A DNA stretch of 64,000 nucleotides from a virus: positions 1-64,000 of IMG/VR virus record IMGVR_UViG_3300044701_003572; one strand, given 5' to 3'. The translations under genes and the position numbers were made by a program. Shown here one piece after another: positions 24,448-31,527 of the stretch (position 1 is the stretch's first letter; the number at the start of each line of letters is the position of its first letter). The notes beneath the pieces were generated by a model. It was not told the DNA's origin. It ran no database searches and saw only the letters and a list, made by a program, of their open reading frames with translations.

Positions 24448-25193
24448 TAGTCTATCCTTTGTAGTAACATGGCTCGCCCCTTGTTATCGAACAAGAAGTT
24501 CTCGCCAATTTTAGTAATGTTATAATCCCCTAATACTTTAGTTAACCAAAAAACTTCACTGGTTGATGTTTGATCTACTGTAGTTGTATCTTCGGTATTT
24601 TCTAAAATGTGTTGAGTATTGTCTTCGCCTATTATTTTTAATCTAACAAATTTATTGAAAGGTTTTTTAATTGTGATAACATCGTTTTCTAAAACTAAAT
24701 CATCCATTAAGGTTTTGTTGAAGAATTTTTTAATACTTTCAGTTTTGGTTTTATTCATAAATCCTTCGTAGGCCATTGGAGTTTCCGGAACGATTCTTCT
24801 CAACATTTCCTGATTAGCCTCGTGTACAGCAGAATCTTTATGATATTTAAATTTCCACTGATCATTGCCGGTAAGTTTATTGATACCGTAGGTTAGTTCT
24901 TTAATGTTTTCTGATAACTTTTCGTTTCGTGAAAGTTCTATAAAAACAAAATATTCTCCCTGATCGTTTTCACCAGAGCTAACATCTGCATCTAAAACAA
25001 AAGAGTAACCTTTTTCAACGAATTCCATTAGGTCTTTTGCCGGAGCTCTGTCTTTAACCTTAAAAGAAAGAACGCAAACATCTCGATCCTCTCCCATTTT
25101 TGATCTGTAGGTATCTATATCAAAAATAGGATGAACTAGATTAAGTAGATCATCTGATCTTAATCCTTCATTAAGCTGCTGGTTGTTCTGCAT
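24447..25193 (-). CDS. Unknown protein (248 aa)
   Basis: The start is placed at the ATG at 25193 (MQNNQQLNEG), overlapping the upstream gene by 23 bases; the frame opens further upstream without a sensible beginning. The product is mixed alpha/beta and acidic; the segment FKVKDRAPAKDLMEFVEKGY could be a small ferredoxin-like fold domain, and the C-terminal 60 residues look beta-rich (GDYNITKIGENFLFDNKG). No family recognised. It probably works with the coupled upstream protein. Confidence 0.62.
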   Translation of the reverse strand: MQNNQQLNEGLRSDDLLNLVHPIFDIDTYRSKMGEDRDVCVLSFKVKDRAPAKDLMEFVEKGYSFVLDADVSSGENDQGEYFVFIELSRNEKLSENIKELTYGINKLTGNDQWKFKYHKDSAVHEANQEMLRRIVPETPMAYEGFMNKTKTESIKKFFNKTLMDDLVLENDVITIKKPFNKFVRLKIIGEDNTQHILENTEDTTTVDQTSTSEVFWLTKVLGDYNITKIGENFLFDNKGRAMLLQRID

Positions 25194-25704
25194 TAGCTTG
25201 ATCCTGTACTTGTGTTTCTGATGCGTCAACATTAGTGTTAACAACGCCGAACTGATTTATGATATCTTCTACTTTATTTTTGTCTAAATTCTTATAACCA
25301 CGATTAATGTCCTGCATTAATTTTTTAGGCATCAAAATTTTAACTAACCAGATATCTTCGATATCGATTTTACCTTTGCGTGTTCCTGGTCTTATATCAT
25401 CAGGAGTTTTAATTTTTCTTACTTTTTTTAGGGTCGATTCTGCAAATTTAACTTTGCACCCGTAATCTAATAATCTCATTCCGCCTCTAGGCTCGGGCAT
25501 ACGATCTTTTGGCCACATAAAGGTACACTCTACAAAATACCTGTGTTCCTTAGGACCCGCCACTAATTGCCCGTCTAACCAATTATCATAGACATAGGTA
25601 TCTAGCTCGTCTATAACACGTTCAAAATCTTTAAGTAAATTTAAGCTATTATTAGAACCGTAGATTTGTTCTATATTGCTTATGATATCTTTTATATCTG
25701 CCAT
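25171..25704 (-). CDS. Unknown protein, possibly virion-associated (177 aa)
   Basis: First gene of the unit that runs into the lysis genes. The fold looks alpha/beta with basic stretches (STLKKVRKIKTPDDIRPG) and an IEDIWLVKILMPKKLM segment; the C-terminus is a disordered Gln/Ala/Asp tail. An AATAAATA element and a GGAG site precede the ATG at 25704. It shares the layout of structural operons but I recognise no family. Confidence 0.62.
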   Translation of the reverse strand: MADIKDIISNIEQIYGSNNSLNLLKDFERVIDELDTYVYDNWLDGQLVAGPKEHRYFVECTFMWPKDRMPEPRGGMRLLDYGCKVKFAESTLKKVRKIKTPDDIRPGTRKGKIDIEDIWLVKILMPKKLMQDINRGYKNLDKNKVEDIINQFGVVNTNVDASETQVQDQANAEQPAA

Positions 25705-25719
25705 GGAGTTCTCCCAATG

Positions 25720-25727
25720 TATTTATT
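25720..25727 (-). promoter_or_regulatory. Late-type promoter element AATAAATA
   Basis: Minus-strand AATAAATA, matching NATAAATA, 16 bases before the ATG at 25704 with a GGAG site between. It would drive the two unknown genes and the lysis cassette downstream. Confidence 0.5.
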
Positions 25728-25770
25728 CCGCCTAAAACTTAAACATAACTTATAATAAAATAGGCTTCCG

Positions 25771-25778
25771 GTTAAATA
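25771..25778 (+). promoter_or_regulatory. Late-type element GTTAAATA before phoH
   Basis: Plus-strand GTTAAATA about 73 bases before the phoH ATG, with a TATAAT box at 25751-25756 just upstream. Either could start the phoH transcript; the leader would contain the hairpin at 25784-25827. Confidence 0.4.
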
Positions 25779-25783
25779 CGTTT

Positions 25784-25827
25784 GTGTTCGGCTACGGACA
25801 CTACGGTTTGAGGTCCGTGCCTAACAC
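25784..25827 (+). promoter_or_regulatory. Long hairpin in the phoH leader
   Basis: An inverted repeat of about 15 bp: left arm GTGTTCGGCTACGGAC, right arm GTCCGTGCCTAACAC, with one mismatch, one bulge and a 13-base loop. No T-run follows, so it is not a terminator. It ends just before the Shine-Dalgarno (TAAAGGAGGG), where it could control phoH translation or protect the message. Confidence 0.6.
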
Positions 25828-25850
25828 GTTTAAAGGAGGGCTAACCTTAT

Positions 25851-26585
25851 ATGAAGCGTAAAAGAGCAGCAGTACTGAAAGCTACTAATTATCAAGAAGA
25901 GTCTAATGTAATAAAGCTAGTTGATAAAAATTATCAAAAGCGCCCGAAAGTCCAGTTATACCCAAAAAATCTTAATCAAGAAAACTACCTGTTAAAACTT
26001 AACAATGAGCAAAAAATGATAATTTTTGCCATAGGTCCAGCAGGCACGGGTAAAACTATGTTAGCTGTACAGTGGGCGATAGACCAGTTGAAATACGGGT
26101 CAACTACGAAAATTGTTATTACTAGACCAGCTGTTTCAGTAGATGAACAACACGGATTTTTACCGGGAGACCTACAGCAAAAAATGGAACCTTGGACTAA
26201 ACCGATAATGGATGTTTTCGCCGAGAACTACAATGCTAGAGAAATTACTAACATGATAACCGAGGGGGTGATTGAAACCAGTCCTTTAGCATATATGAGA
26301 GGCCGAACATTTAAAAATGCTGTAATCATCGCAGATGAGATGCAGAATGCTACACCTAGTCAAATGAAGATGCTGCTTACTAGGTTAGGTCAGGGTTCTA
26401 AGATGATTGTTACTGGAGATTTGCAACAGGCAGACCGTCCTTCAAACAACGGACTGCTCGAGTTCCTTGGGTTGTATAACAACTTTGCAAATCACAGATA
26501 TGTAGATATCTGTCACTTCACAGTAGGTGACGTTGAACGCCACGAGGCGGTTAAGGAGATACTAGCAATATACGGAGATGATTAA
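25851..26585 (+). CDS. phoH: PhoH-like ATPase
   Basis: A single-domain P-loop ATPase typical of marine phages. Walker A is GPAGTGKT (62-69), Walker B VIIADEMQNA (158-167), and TGDLQQAD follows as the sensor motif. 244 residues; the N-terminal 35 are basic and probably disordered. It lacks the PIN domain of the PhoH2 type. It stands alone on the plus strand with its own leader and a very strong ribosome site. Its role is unsettled in phages; RNA helicase-type activity is proposed. Its end overlaps the convergent 26582 gene by four bases. Confidence 0.92.
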   Translation: MKRKRAAVLKATNYQEESNVIKLVDKNYQKRPKVQLYPKNLNQENYLLKLNNEQKMIIFAIGPAGTGKTMLAVQWAIDQLKYGSTTKIVITRPAVSVDEQHGFLPGDLQQKMEPWTKPIMDVFAENYNAREITNMITEGVIETSPLAYMRGRTFKNAVIIADEMQNATPSQMKMLLTRLGQGSKMIVTGDLQQADRPSNNGLLEFLGLYNNFANHRYVDICHFTVGDVERHEAVKEILAIYGDD

Positions 26586-26824
26586 TCTTTAGGAAGATAG
26601 GGGGTCAATTGATCCCCTAACAATCTTTTATAGAATTCTAACATATCATCGAAGCCAGCCTGAGGATTGATAGAATTCATAATACACTTCTTCTCTTTAA
26701 AATCTAAAATGACTTTAGAAGTTTGGTAGTGCCGAGTTTTTAGACTATTTTTAAAATCGGTAATTTCGTCCCATTTGCCGTTGGGTTTCTGGATGTACGA
26801 AACTAACATATATCTATATTTCAT
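26582..26824 (-). CDS. Small conserved-type protein (80 aa)
   Basis: One alpha/beta unit: [18 protein letters not shown], then [17 protein letters not shown], then a helix [15 protein letters not shown]. It overlaps the ferredoxin gene by four bases and meets phoH tail to tail. Related small proteins occur in other T4-like marine phages; function unknown. Confidence 0.7.
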   Translation of the reverse strand: MKYRYMLVSYIQKPNGKWDEITDFKNSLKTRHYQTSKVILDFKEKKCIMNSINPQAGFDDMLEFYKRLLGDQLTPYLPKD

Positions 26825-27144
26825 TCTTCCAACAATGGTAACTTATTAGGTTTACCATCCCATTCTTCAGAATCCGGTAACGACGATTTCTTTTTAGTGA
26901 TATTCGGCCATTTAGAGCTTAGTCTACGATTTAAATCTGTCCAAAATACTATATCAATGTCTTTATCGTTGTCTGGAACGATAGCATCAACAGGACACTC
27001 AGGAACACACACCGCACAATCAATACATTCGTCTGGATTGATTGCTAAAAAATTTGGACCTTCGTAAAAACAATCAACTGGACATACTTCTACACAATCA
27101 GTATGTTTGCATTTAATACAGTTTTCTGTAACCAAATAACTCAT
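26821..27144 (-). CDS. fdxA: FdxA-type 7Fe ferredoxin
   Basis: A 107-residue electron carrier of the Azotobacter FdI/FdxA class. Cluster ligands lie in CIKCKHTDC (9-17), CPVDC (21-25) and CIDCAVC/ECP (40-50), giving one 3Fe-4S and one 4Fe-4S site as in that family. The C-terminal part ([20 protein letters not shown]) matches the long FdxA tail, so it is not a truncated bacterial-type 2[4Fe-4S] ferredoxin. It overlaps gp44 by one base. It could donate electrons to the phage radical SAM enzymes; that is inference. Confidence 0.93.
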   Translation of the reverse strand: MSYLVTENCIKCKHTDCVEVCPVDCFYEGPNFLAINPDECIDCAVCVPECPVDAIVPDNDKDIDIVFWTDLNRRLSSKWPNITKKKSSLPDSEEWDGKPNKLPLLEE

Positions 27145-28061
27145 TATACTATCCTTGCAAGTTTGACTAAAGTAGCAGATAAATTTATTTCTGGATCAAC
27201 TATCAAAGTATGATCCACTAATCCTTGTTTGATAATCAAAATAGCTTTGTCCTGATTGTCTTCTGAACCAAAAATATCTAAATTGTTATATAACCAAACA
27301 AATACTTCTTCCATTTCCTCTGCTCGAAGTTTTCCGCAGAGCATTTTTCGAGCCTCGTTGATTTTTCCTTCTTTGAACAATTTTACCATGTCAAATTTCC
27401 AATCGGCTTCACCTGCATCTCCCTTATTAGGAGCTGCCAATTTATTATCTTGAACATTTTGTTGGATCAGATTAATACATTTGCGAAGATCAGGATAAGT
27501 TACTTTGACATAATTATCTAGAGTTTCAAGATCGAACTCCACAGCCTCTTCAACAAGAACAGTAGCAACACGAGCGGTAAACTCAGTAAGATCCGTTCGC
27601 TCAACGTGAAATCCTTGACATCGTGAGTGTATAGCAGGGATAATACGATTAGGGTAGTTACAGGTGAGGATGAAACGAGAAGTTGCATGGTACTCCTCCA
27701 TGACCCCACGTAACGCTGCCTGAGCGTTCGGACTAAGATAATCAGCTTCATCTAATAGCACCACCTTGAATGGTCCAAATGGAATCATCTGGACAAAATT
27801 TGTAATTTTATCACGCACATCATCTACCGAATTGGTACGACTTGCGTTAATTTCTAATACATCATAATCTTCAATTCCTAACTCTTGGATAAGAATCTTA
27901 GCAAGAGTAGTCTTACCTATGCCAGCTGTTCCGCTTAGTAATAGATGCGGAATGCTTTTGTCTTTGATCCAGGTTGCGATCTGTTTACGCTGATGGTCAT
28001 CTCTAAAGACATAACCATCAATTGTTTTCGGACGATACTTCTCTACCCATAGTTCTTTCAT
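27144..28061 (-). CDS. 44: Clamp loader large subunit (gp44)
   Basis: AAA+ ATPase that opens gp45 and loads it on DNA. Start at the ATG at 28061 ([13 protein letters not shown]), where the conserved WVEKYRPKT opening of clamp loaders lies and GAGGAAAAAA precedes. Walker A GTAGIGKT (44-51), Walker B VVLLDEAD near 105 and the SRC arginine finger in HSRCQGF are intact. 305 residues, against 319 in T4. No gp62-like gene is visible near it. Confidence 0.94.
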   Translation of the reverse strand: MKELWVEKYRPKTIDGYVFRDDHQRKQIATWIKDKSIPHLLLSGTAGIGKTTLAKILIQELGIEDYDVLEINASRTNSVDDVRDKITNFVQMIPFGPFKVVLLDEADYLSPNAQAALRGVMEEYHATSRFILTCNYPNRIIPAIHSRCQGFHVERTDLTEFTARVATVLVEEAVEFDLETLDNYVKVTYPDLRKCINLIQQNVQDNKLAAPNKGDAGEADWKFDMVKLFKEGKINEARKMLCGKLRAEEMEEVFVWLYNNLDIFGSEDNQDKAILIIKQGLVDHTLIVDPEINLSATLVKLARIV

Positions 28062-28143
28062 TTTTTTCCTCTGTGTCTTTAGCCCAGTCGCCTTCAATTA
28101 TATAGCAAGGTTCGGGCGGTTCGTGATATTCATCATCGTTCAT
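28018..28143 (-). CDS. Very small acidic protein overlapping gp44 (41 aa)
   Basis: ATG at 28143 in an ATGA overlap with the upstream gene, stop at 28018-28020 inside the gp44 start, 44 bases into it in another frame. Sequence begins MNDDEYHEPPEPCY. The coupling makes translation likely, but no homology is recognised; it could be a leader peptide for gp44. Confidence 0.45.
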   Translation of the reverse strand: MNDDEYHEPPEPCYIIEGDWAKDTEEKNERTMGREVSSENN

Positions 28144-28307
28144 ACCAATTCCTCAGCGATACCTAGAACTTCGGCTAATACAATACATAAACCAGCTAAC
28201 CAAAAGTTTCCAGCCATTAATACACCACCGGCAAATATTCTGATTCCACTTTTTGCAAGACTCACATAAAAGTGTCCTTTGCTGGTATCTTTAGGCTGTA
28301 TGTTCAT
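28140..28307 (-). CDS. Small membrane protein (55 aa)
   Basis: ATG at 28307 overlaps the stop of the upstream gene, and its own TGA overlaps the next ATG. One long hydrophobic region (IRIFAGGVLMAGNFWLAGLCIVLAEVLG) spans the membrane, perhaps as a tight hairpin. Part of a chain of coupled small genes. Function unknown. Confidence 0.65.
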   Translation of the reverse strand: MNIQPKDTSKGHFYVSLAKSGIRIFAGGVLMAGNFWLAGLCIVLAEVLGIAEELV

Positions 28308-28498
28308 TTATGTTCTTTCTTTAGTTCTTGAGGTTCTGCAAATCTTACGTTCGGGTCTATTATTTTGTAGATTCCCACAGGCTTCCAATATTTGTGTACA
28401 AGATTATTAATAATTAAAATAGCGATTACCCATACTATTGCGGCTAACATAGTTAAAATACTACTGGCTAAAAACATAGCCGCATGGTCCATATTCAT
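28304..28498 (-). CDS. Small single-TM protein (64 aa)
   Basis: A single hydrophobic segment (LASSILTMLAAIVWVIAILIIN) near the N-terminus, then a short basic-acidic tail (KIIDPNVRFAEPQEL). Overlaps both neighbours by four bases. Found in similar places in other marine T4-like phages, as I recall; no role known. Confidence 0.68.
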   Translation of the reverse strand: MNMDHAAMFLASSILTMLAAIVWVIAILIINNLVHKYWKPVGIYKIIDPNVRFAEPQELKKEHK

Positions 28499-28929
28499 TG
28501 TTTTAATCCTTTTTCTACTTCTGCGGCTACTACACGATTCCGCAATTCTGTTGTTGAAAAACTGTGTTGGCGCCTGTTGAAATAAAATTCAATTCCTTTA
28601 GCAATACATTCGTACTTTCCAGTGAATTCTTTTTCTTGATATTCATCTCCTAATATTCTAACAGTAATAGGATAAGAAAGCAAGATGTCTACTAATTCTT
28701 TTTCAGTAGAATAGGGGATTACTTCGTCGATATACTTGCAGGCTTTAAGTTGTACGAATCTTTCAAATACACTTTGTACAGGCTTGTTTTTTTCTGTCGG
28801 TCTATCTATAGTAGGATCTGTTTGTAAACCTACAATGAGATAGTCGCATTGTTTTTTGGCTTCTTCTAACATCAAAAGATGTCCGGCATGAAACAGATCA
28901 AAGGTTGAGCAGGTAAATCCTATCTTCAT
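28495..28929 (-). CDS. TagD-like cytidylyltransferase family protein
   Basis: Start at the ATG at 28929 (MKIGFTCSTF), where the family's first strand begins. FHAGHLLML carries the HxGH motif and the end STTELRNRV matches the (S/T)ST...R motif; residues DPTIDRPTEK bind the nucleotide in relatives. Family members make CDP-glycerol, CDP-ethanolamine or similar (CTP plus alcohol phosphate). 144 residues is the usual length. The actual substrate is unknown; surface glycan work would fit the phage glycosyltransferases. Confidence 0.85.
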   Translation of the reverse strand: MKIGFTCSTFDLFHAGHLLMLEEAKKQCDYLIVGLQTDPTIDRPTEKNKPVQSVFERFVQLKACKYIDEVIPYSTEKELVDILLSYPITVRILGDEYQEKEFTGKYECIAKGIEFYFNRRQHSFSTTELRNRVVAAEVEKGLKQ

Positions 28930-29336
28930 AGGATATCCATTTCCGGCGAGATCCATCCATTACCGTTATCTTTAGAAACAAAAGGTTTTAAGTTAGGAGG
29001 TTCCCAGCCCAATGGTTTGAGAACTTTACCATCTTCACGTTTACGAACTTTGCCTGTTTCTTTGTCAATCTTGGCAAAGTTAGTACGCATTACTTCTTTC
29101 CAGGCGCCTTCAGCGTCTGCACCCATAGAATGAATAGTGCCGATGGTAACAACAAGAATATCTATTAGTGCATCTAACGTTTCTACTTTGTCATTATTAT
29201 CAACAGCTACGGCTAATTCTCTATGTTCTTCTTGAATGAGTTTAAGATACATATTGAATTGATCTTGATTGAATGTGTCGGTGCTTTGATCACAGGCTCT
29301 CATGAACTTTTCTTGATCTCTAAAAGCATTGGTCAT
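28926..29336 (-). CDS. MazG-like nucleotide pyrophosphohydrolase
   Basis: An all-alpha NTP pyrophosphatase with the acidic metal site spread over EEHRELAVAV (residues 35-44) and DALIDILVVTIGT (55-67). 136 residues, one domain. Enzymes of this class clear non-canonical or unwanted nucleotides; in marine phages a role in dNTP pools or ppGpp level has been proposed. It overlaps the cytidylyltransferase gene by four bases. Substrate unknown. Confidence 0.82.
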   Translation of the reverse strand: MTNAFRDQEKFMRACDQSTDTFNQDQFNMYLKLIQEEHRELAVAVDNNDKVETLDALIDILVVTIGTIHSMGADAEGAWKEVMRTNFAKIDKETGKVRKREDGKVLKPLGWEPPNLKPFVSKDNGNGWISPEMDIL

Positions 29337-29345
29337 TTGATTTCC

Positions 29346-29585
29346 TTAGGACTTTAGAATGTTAATAATACGCTTCTTTTCTTGTTCTTGCAACCAGTCT
29401 TTTTCCAACTGGCCGAAATCAGGAGCATCGTTTATTGATTGGTCTATGATATTTTTAAGAATGTATAATTCTTTTTTGAATTCAAAAGAAGTGAAACCGT
29501 CGTTATATGCACTGTTACATTCTCTTGATAGGGAATGTATCTGGTTGACTATGTCAGCCAAATCCCAACTCTTTTTTAATCCCAT
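29346..29585 (-). CDS. Small helical protein (79 aa)
   Basis: Two to three charged helices (DLADIVNQIHSLSRECN, FKKELYILKNIIDQSIN) with no Cys motif or membrane segment. It lies between the co-chaperonin and MazG-like genes with overlap of one base to the former. Function unknown. Confidence 0.65.
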   Translation of the reverse strand: MGLKKSWDLADIVNQIHSLSRECNSAYNDGFTSFEFKKELYILKNIIDQSINDAPDFGQLEKDWLQEQEKKRIINILKS

Positions 29586-29983
29586 TATTTTATAAAATCT
29601 TCTGGGCGTATAGTTGTACTGGATCCGTGACCAAATTCTTGTCCTATGTAGGCATCATTGGGTCTTTCGTCAGCAACGGCTAGAATACTAGAAACTTCTA
29701 CCTTTTGAATCTCTTTCTCACTGTCACCGTCGTTGATTTTTATTTTTCTGGTCCAACGACCGTGTTCTATCAAGATCCATTGACCTTCTTTGATATCTTC
29801 TTGCTTGGGACCTACTTTGTATACTTTACCCCATCTAGGTTTAACACCGTGAGCCTTACCGTCATCGCTTAGAATTACGATACCACCCATAGTTGTTTGT
29901 TCTCCCAGATCCATATCTGTGATGATTACGTCATCGTGTAACGCACGAATTTTTATATGTTTTACATCGTAGGCAGTGACCAT
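29585..29983 (-). CDS. GroES/gp31-like co-chaperonin
   Basis: A 132-residue beta-rich protein with the GroES layout: IRALHDDVIITDMDL as the first strand, a mobile loop with GEQTTMGGIVIL (the GGIVL-type GroEL contact), then GKVYKVGP and DIKEGQWILIEHGRWT. The C-terminus has an extra 30 residues (DERPNDAYIGQEFGHG). T4 gp31 replaces GroES to fold the capsid protein; the same role is likely here with host GroEL. It overlaps the next gene by one base. Confidence 0.85.
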   Translation of the reverse strand: MVTAYDVKHIKIRALHDDVIITDMDLGEQTTMGGIVILSDDGKAHGVKPRWGKVYKVGPKQEDIKEGQWILIEHGRWTRKIKINDGDSEKEIQKVEVSSILAVADERPNDAYIGQEFGHGSSTTIRPEDFIK

Positions 29984-29985
29984 AA

Positions 29986-30216
29986 TTACCTCTTGTTACC
30001 TCGAGATCCCAATTCTTCTTTGATTGCTCTAGGATTATTTTTATAATAATCTTGTAGAATTTCTTCTCTAGTTTTAACGACTTTACCACCGGTTCCGATG
30101 ATATCCCCGCGAGCATTCATTTTAGCATTTCCTACAGCAGGTTCTTTTTCATTTTTAAGAGCTAGCTTTTCTAGATCAACTTCTTTGCCTCGCATACTTG
30201 TGTATGATTTACCCAT
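29986..30216 (-). CDS. Small Gly/Lys-rich conserved-type protein (76 aa)
   Basis: Begins MGKSYTSMRGKEVDLEKLA, then NAKMNARGDIIGTGGKVV and a helix REEILQDYYKNNP. The pattern (NARGDIIGTGGKVV) is one I associate with a small conserved protein of T4-like cyanophages and pelagiphages. No enzymatic motif; perhaps virion-associated. Two bases separate it from the co-chaperonin gene. Confidence 0.68.
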   Translation of the reverse strand: MGKSYTSMRGKEVDLEKLALKNEKEPAVGNAKMNARGDIIGTGGKVVKTREEILQDYYKNNPRAIKEELGSRGNKR

Positions 30217-30217
30217 T

Positions 30218-30688
30218 TTATATCTCCTTGAAGAATTCTTCTATTGGTAATTTGTATTTAACACTGTCTATCCTGTGTACCCCTATCAAATAGAGTACAT
30301 AACTAGCTACGCTCGAACCTCGCCCTACACCCCAGACTATATTGTTAGCACGAAGTGTGTCAACTATATATTTCATAGTTTTTAACATAGGAATCATATT
30401 GTATTTGGCAAATAATCTAAGTTCTTCAACTACTCGTTCTTTAGTTTCAGGAGTAGGGCAACGTTGGTATAACCAATCTAAAATATCCATCGTTTGGTAT
30501 TTCTCTGGAATAAACCAATTTGATGGATCGATACTAGCTGGAGGGATTGGATAACTTAAATGCTCTTGATATACTCGATCTATATATTTCTCGAGATCGT
30601 CAGAACAGAGACAATGGTCTAGGATTTCTGGACCATGTTTTAGTATGCCTTTGATTAATTGTTCTTCAGTGTTAATTTCAGTCCACAT
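30218..30688 (-). CDS. DnaE-like fragment protein (156 aa)
   Basis: The C-terminal 45 residues, VWGVGRGSSVASYVLYLIGV followed by a KLPIEEFF segment, closely resemble the GRGS/YLLGI entry of the bacterial polymerase III alpha (DnaE) palm. The catalytic Asp triad and the rest of the polymerase are missing, so it cannot polymerise DNA. The length is intact (normal start and stop, overlaps the 30678 gene by 11 bases). It may be a domesticated nucleotide- or DNA-binding fragment; role unknown. Confidence 0.7.
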   Translation of the reverse strand: MWTEINTEEQLIKGILKHGPEILDHCLCSDDLEKYIDRVYQEHLSYPIPPASIDPSNWFIPEKYQTMDILDWLYQRCPTPETKERVVEELRLFAKYNMIPMLKTMKYIVDTLRANNIVWGVGRGSSVASYVLYLIGVHRIDSVKYKLPIEEFFKEI

Positions 30689-30911
30689 TAATTAGTTGAT
30701 CCAAGTCAGTATCAGTTTGTCCTTGATTTTTTCTAAGATATCTCTTAGACATCTCTTCTCTATATATTGTAACAAACGTACCTAATTGTGTCAACAGGTC
30801 AGTCTTACCTAATCTTGCTGCTGCGTGGTATTTTTTGGTAACTTCTAACAGCTTAGATTCTACTTCAGAATCCTTTAGATCGGATAAGTCATTGACAAAT
30901 GGATGAAACAT
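30678..30911 (-). CDS. Small conserved-type protein (77 aa)
   Basis: An almost wholly helical protein: HPFVNDLSDLKDSEVES then TKKYHAAARLGKTDLLTQL and a final REEMSKRYLRKNQGQ segment ending QLINVD. This type lies near baseplate and structural genes in T4-like marine phages, and here it opens onto the fibre block. No function known. Confidence 0.68.
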   Translation of the reverse strand: MFHPFVNDLSDLKDSEVESKLLEVTKKYHAAARLGKTDLLTQLGTFVTIYREEMSKRYLRKNQGQTDTDLDQLINVD

Positions 30912-30912
30912 A

Positions 30913-31527
30913 TTAACTAAAGCTACCTAGATAATTTAGGAAAATATTATCAGAATCGTGTTGCCAAACTTCTATAATTACAGGATTGGTTTTTGATGTT
31001 AATGTAATTTGAGGACTAGCACCTACTACCGGAAAAGTAGCATTTTTCTTAAAAACAGTACCGCCTTCTGTGGTAAAGATAATCGTTTTATTTTCCGTGG
31101 CTGCTGTATCCAAATATATCTCTAAGGTTATCTTGCCAACTCCTGATACAACATTAGTATCTGGATCGTCTAAGGTAGGAAAATTTCTAAATACTAGATT
31201 TGAGTTTTCTTGTATACTTACAATTTGATATTGTCCTTGCTCAAAATCTATTTCCCTATTAGCTGATGTTACAACTATCTGTCGTTTTCTAGTGATAAAA
31301 TTTTGAGTATAAGCTTCATTTAAGAGTTTATAGTTAAAGCTATTGTCAGTGTCTGTCTTAGCTGTATTTTCTAGTAAGTCAGACAGCTCTCTATTAGCTT
31401 CGTAGAGTCCGTTATAAATGGTATCAAAGTTATCTCTAAATGTCTGTGTGTCGTTGTCCTGTCCTGCTACAGGAAAGTTCACATCAATATTATAAATGAC
31501 TCTGCTGGTTGTTAGTCTTTCTGTCAT
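30913..31527 (-). CDS. Structural/fibre-associated protein (204 aa)
   Basis: N-terminal region TQTFRDNFDTIYNGLYEAN resembles the shared fibre-docking module seen in the larger fibre genes. The rest is beta-rich (GKITLEIYLDTA, TIIFTTEGGTV) and ends NIFLNYLGSF. It overlaps the large Ig-like gene by four bases and probably forms part of the same tail structure. Confidence 0.7.
   Translation of the reverse strand: MTERLTTSRVIYNIDVNFPVAGQDNDTQTFRDNFDTIYNGLYEANRELSDLLENTAKTDTDNSFNYKLLNEAYTQNFITRKRQIVVTSANREIDFEQGQYQIVSIQENSNLVFRNFPTLDDPDTNVVSGVGKITLEIYLDTAATENKTIIFTTEGGTVFKKNATFPVVGASPQITLTSKTNPVIIEVWQHDSDNIFLNYLGSFS

Noticed and set aside
25784-25827. phoH leader hairpin considered as a terminator
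   Set aside because: No T-run follows on either strand.
30218-30688. Considered as a working DNA polymerase
   Set aside because: Only the GRGS entry is visible; catalytic Asp residues and most of the enzyme are missing.
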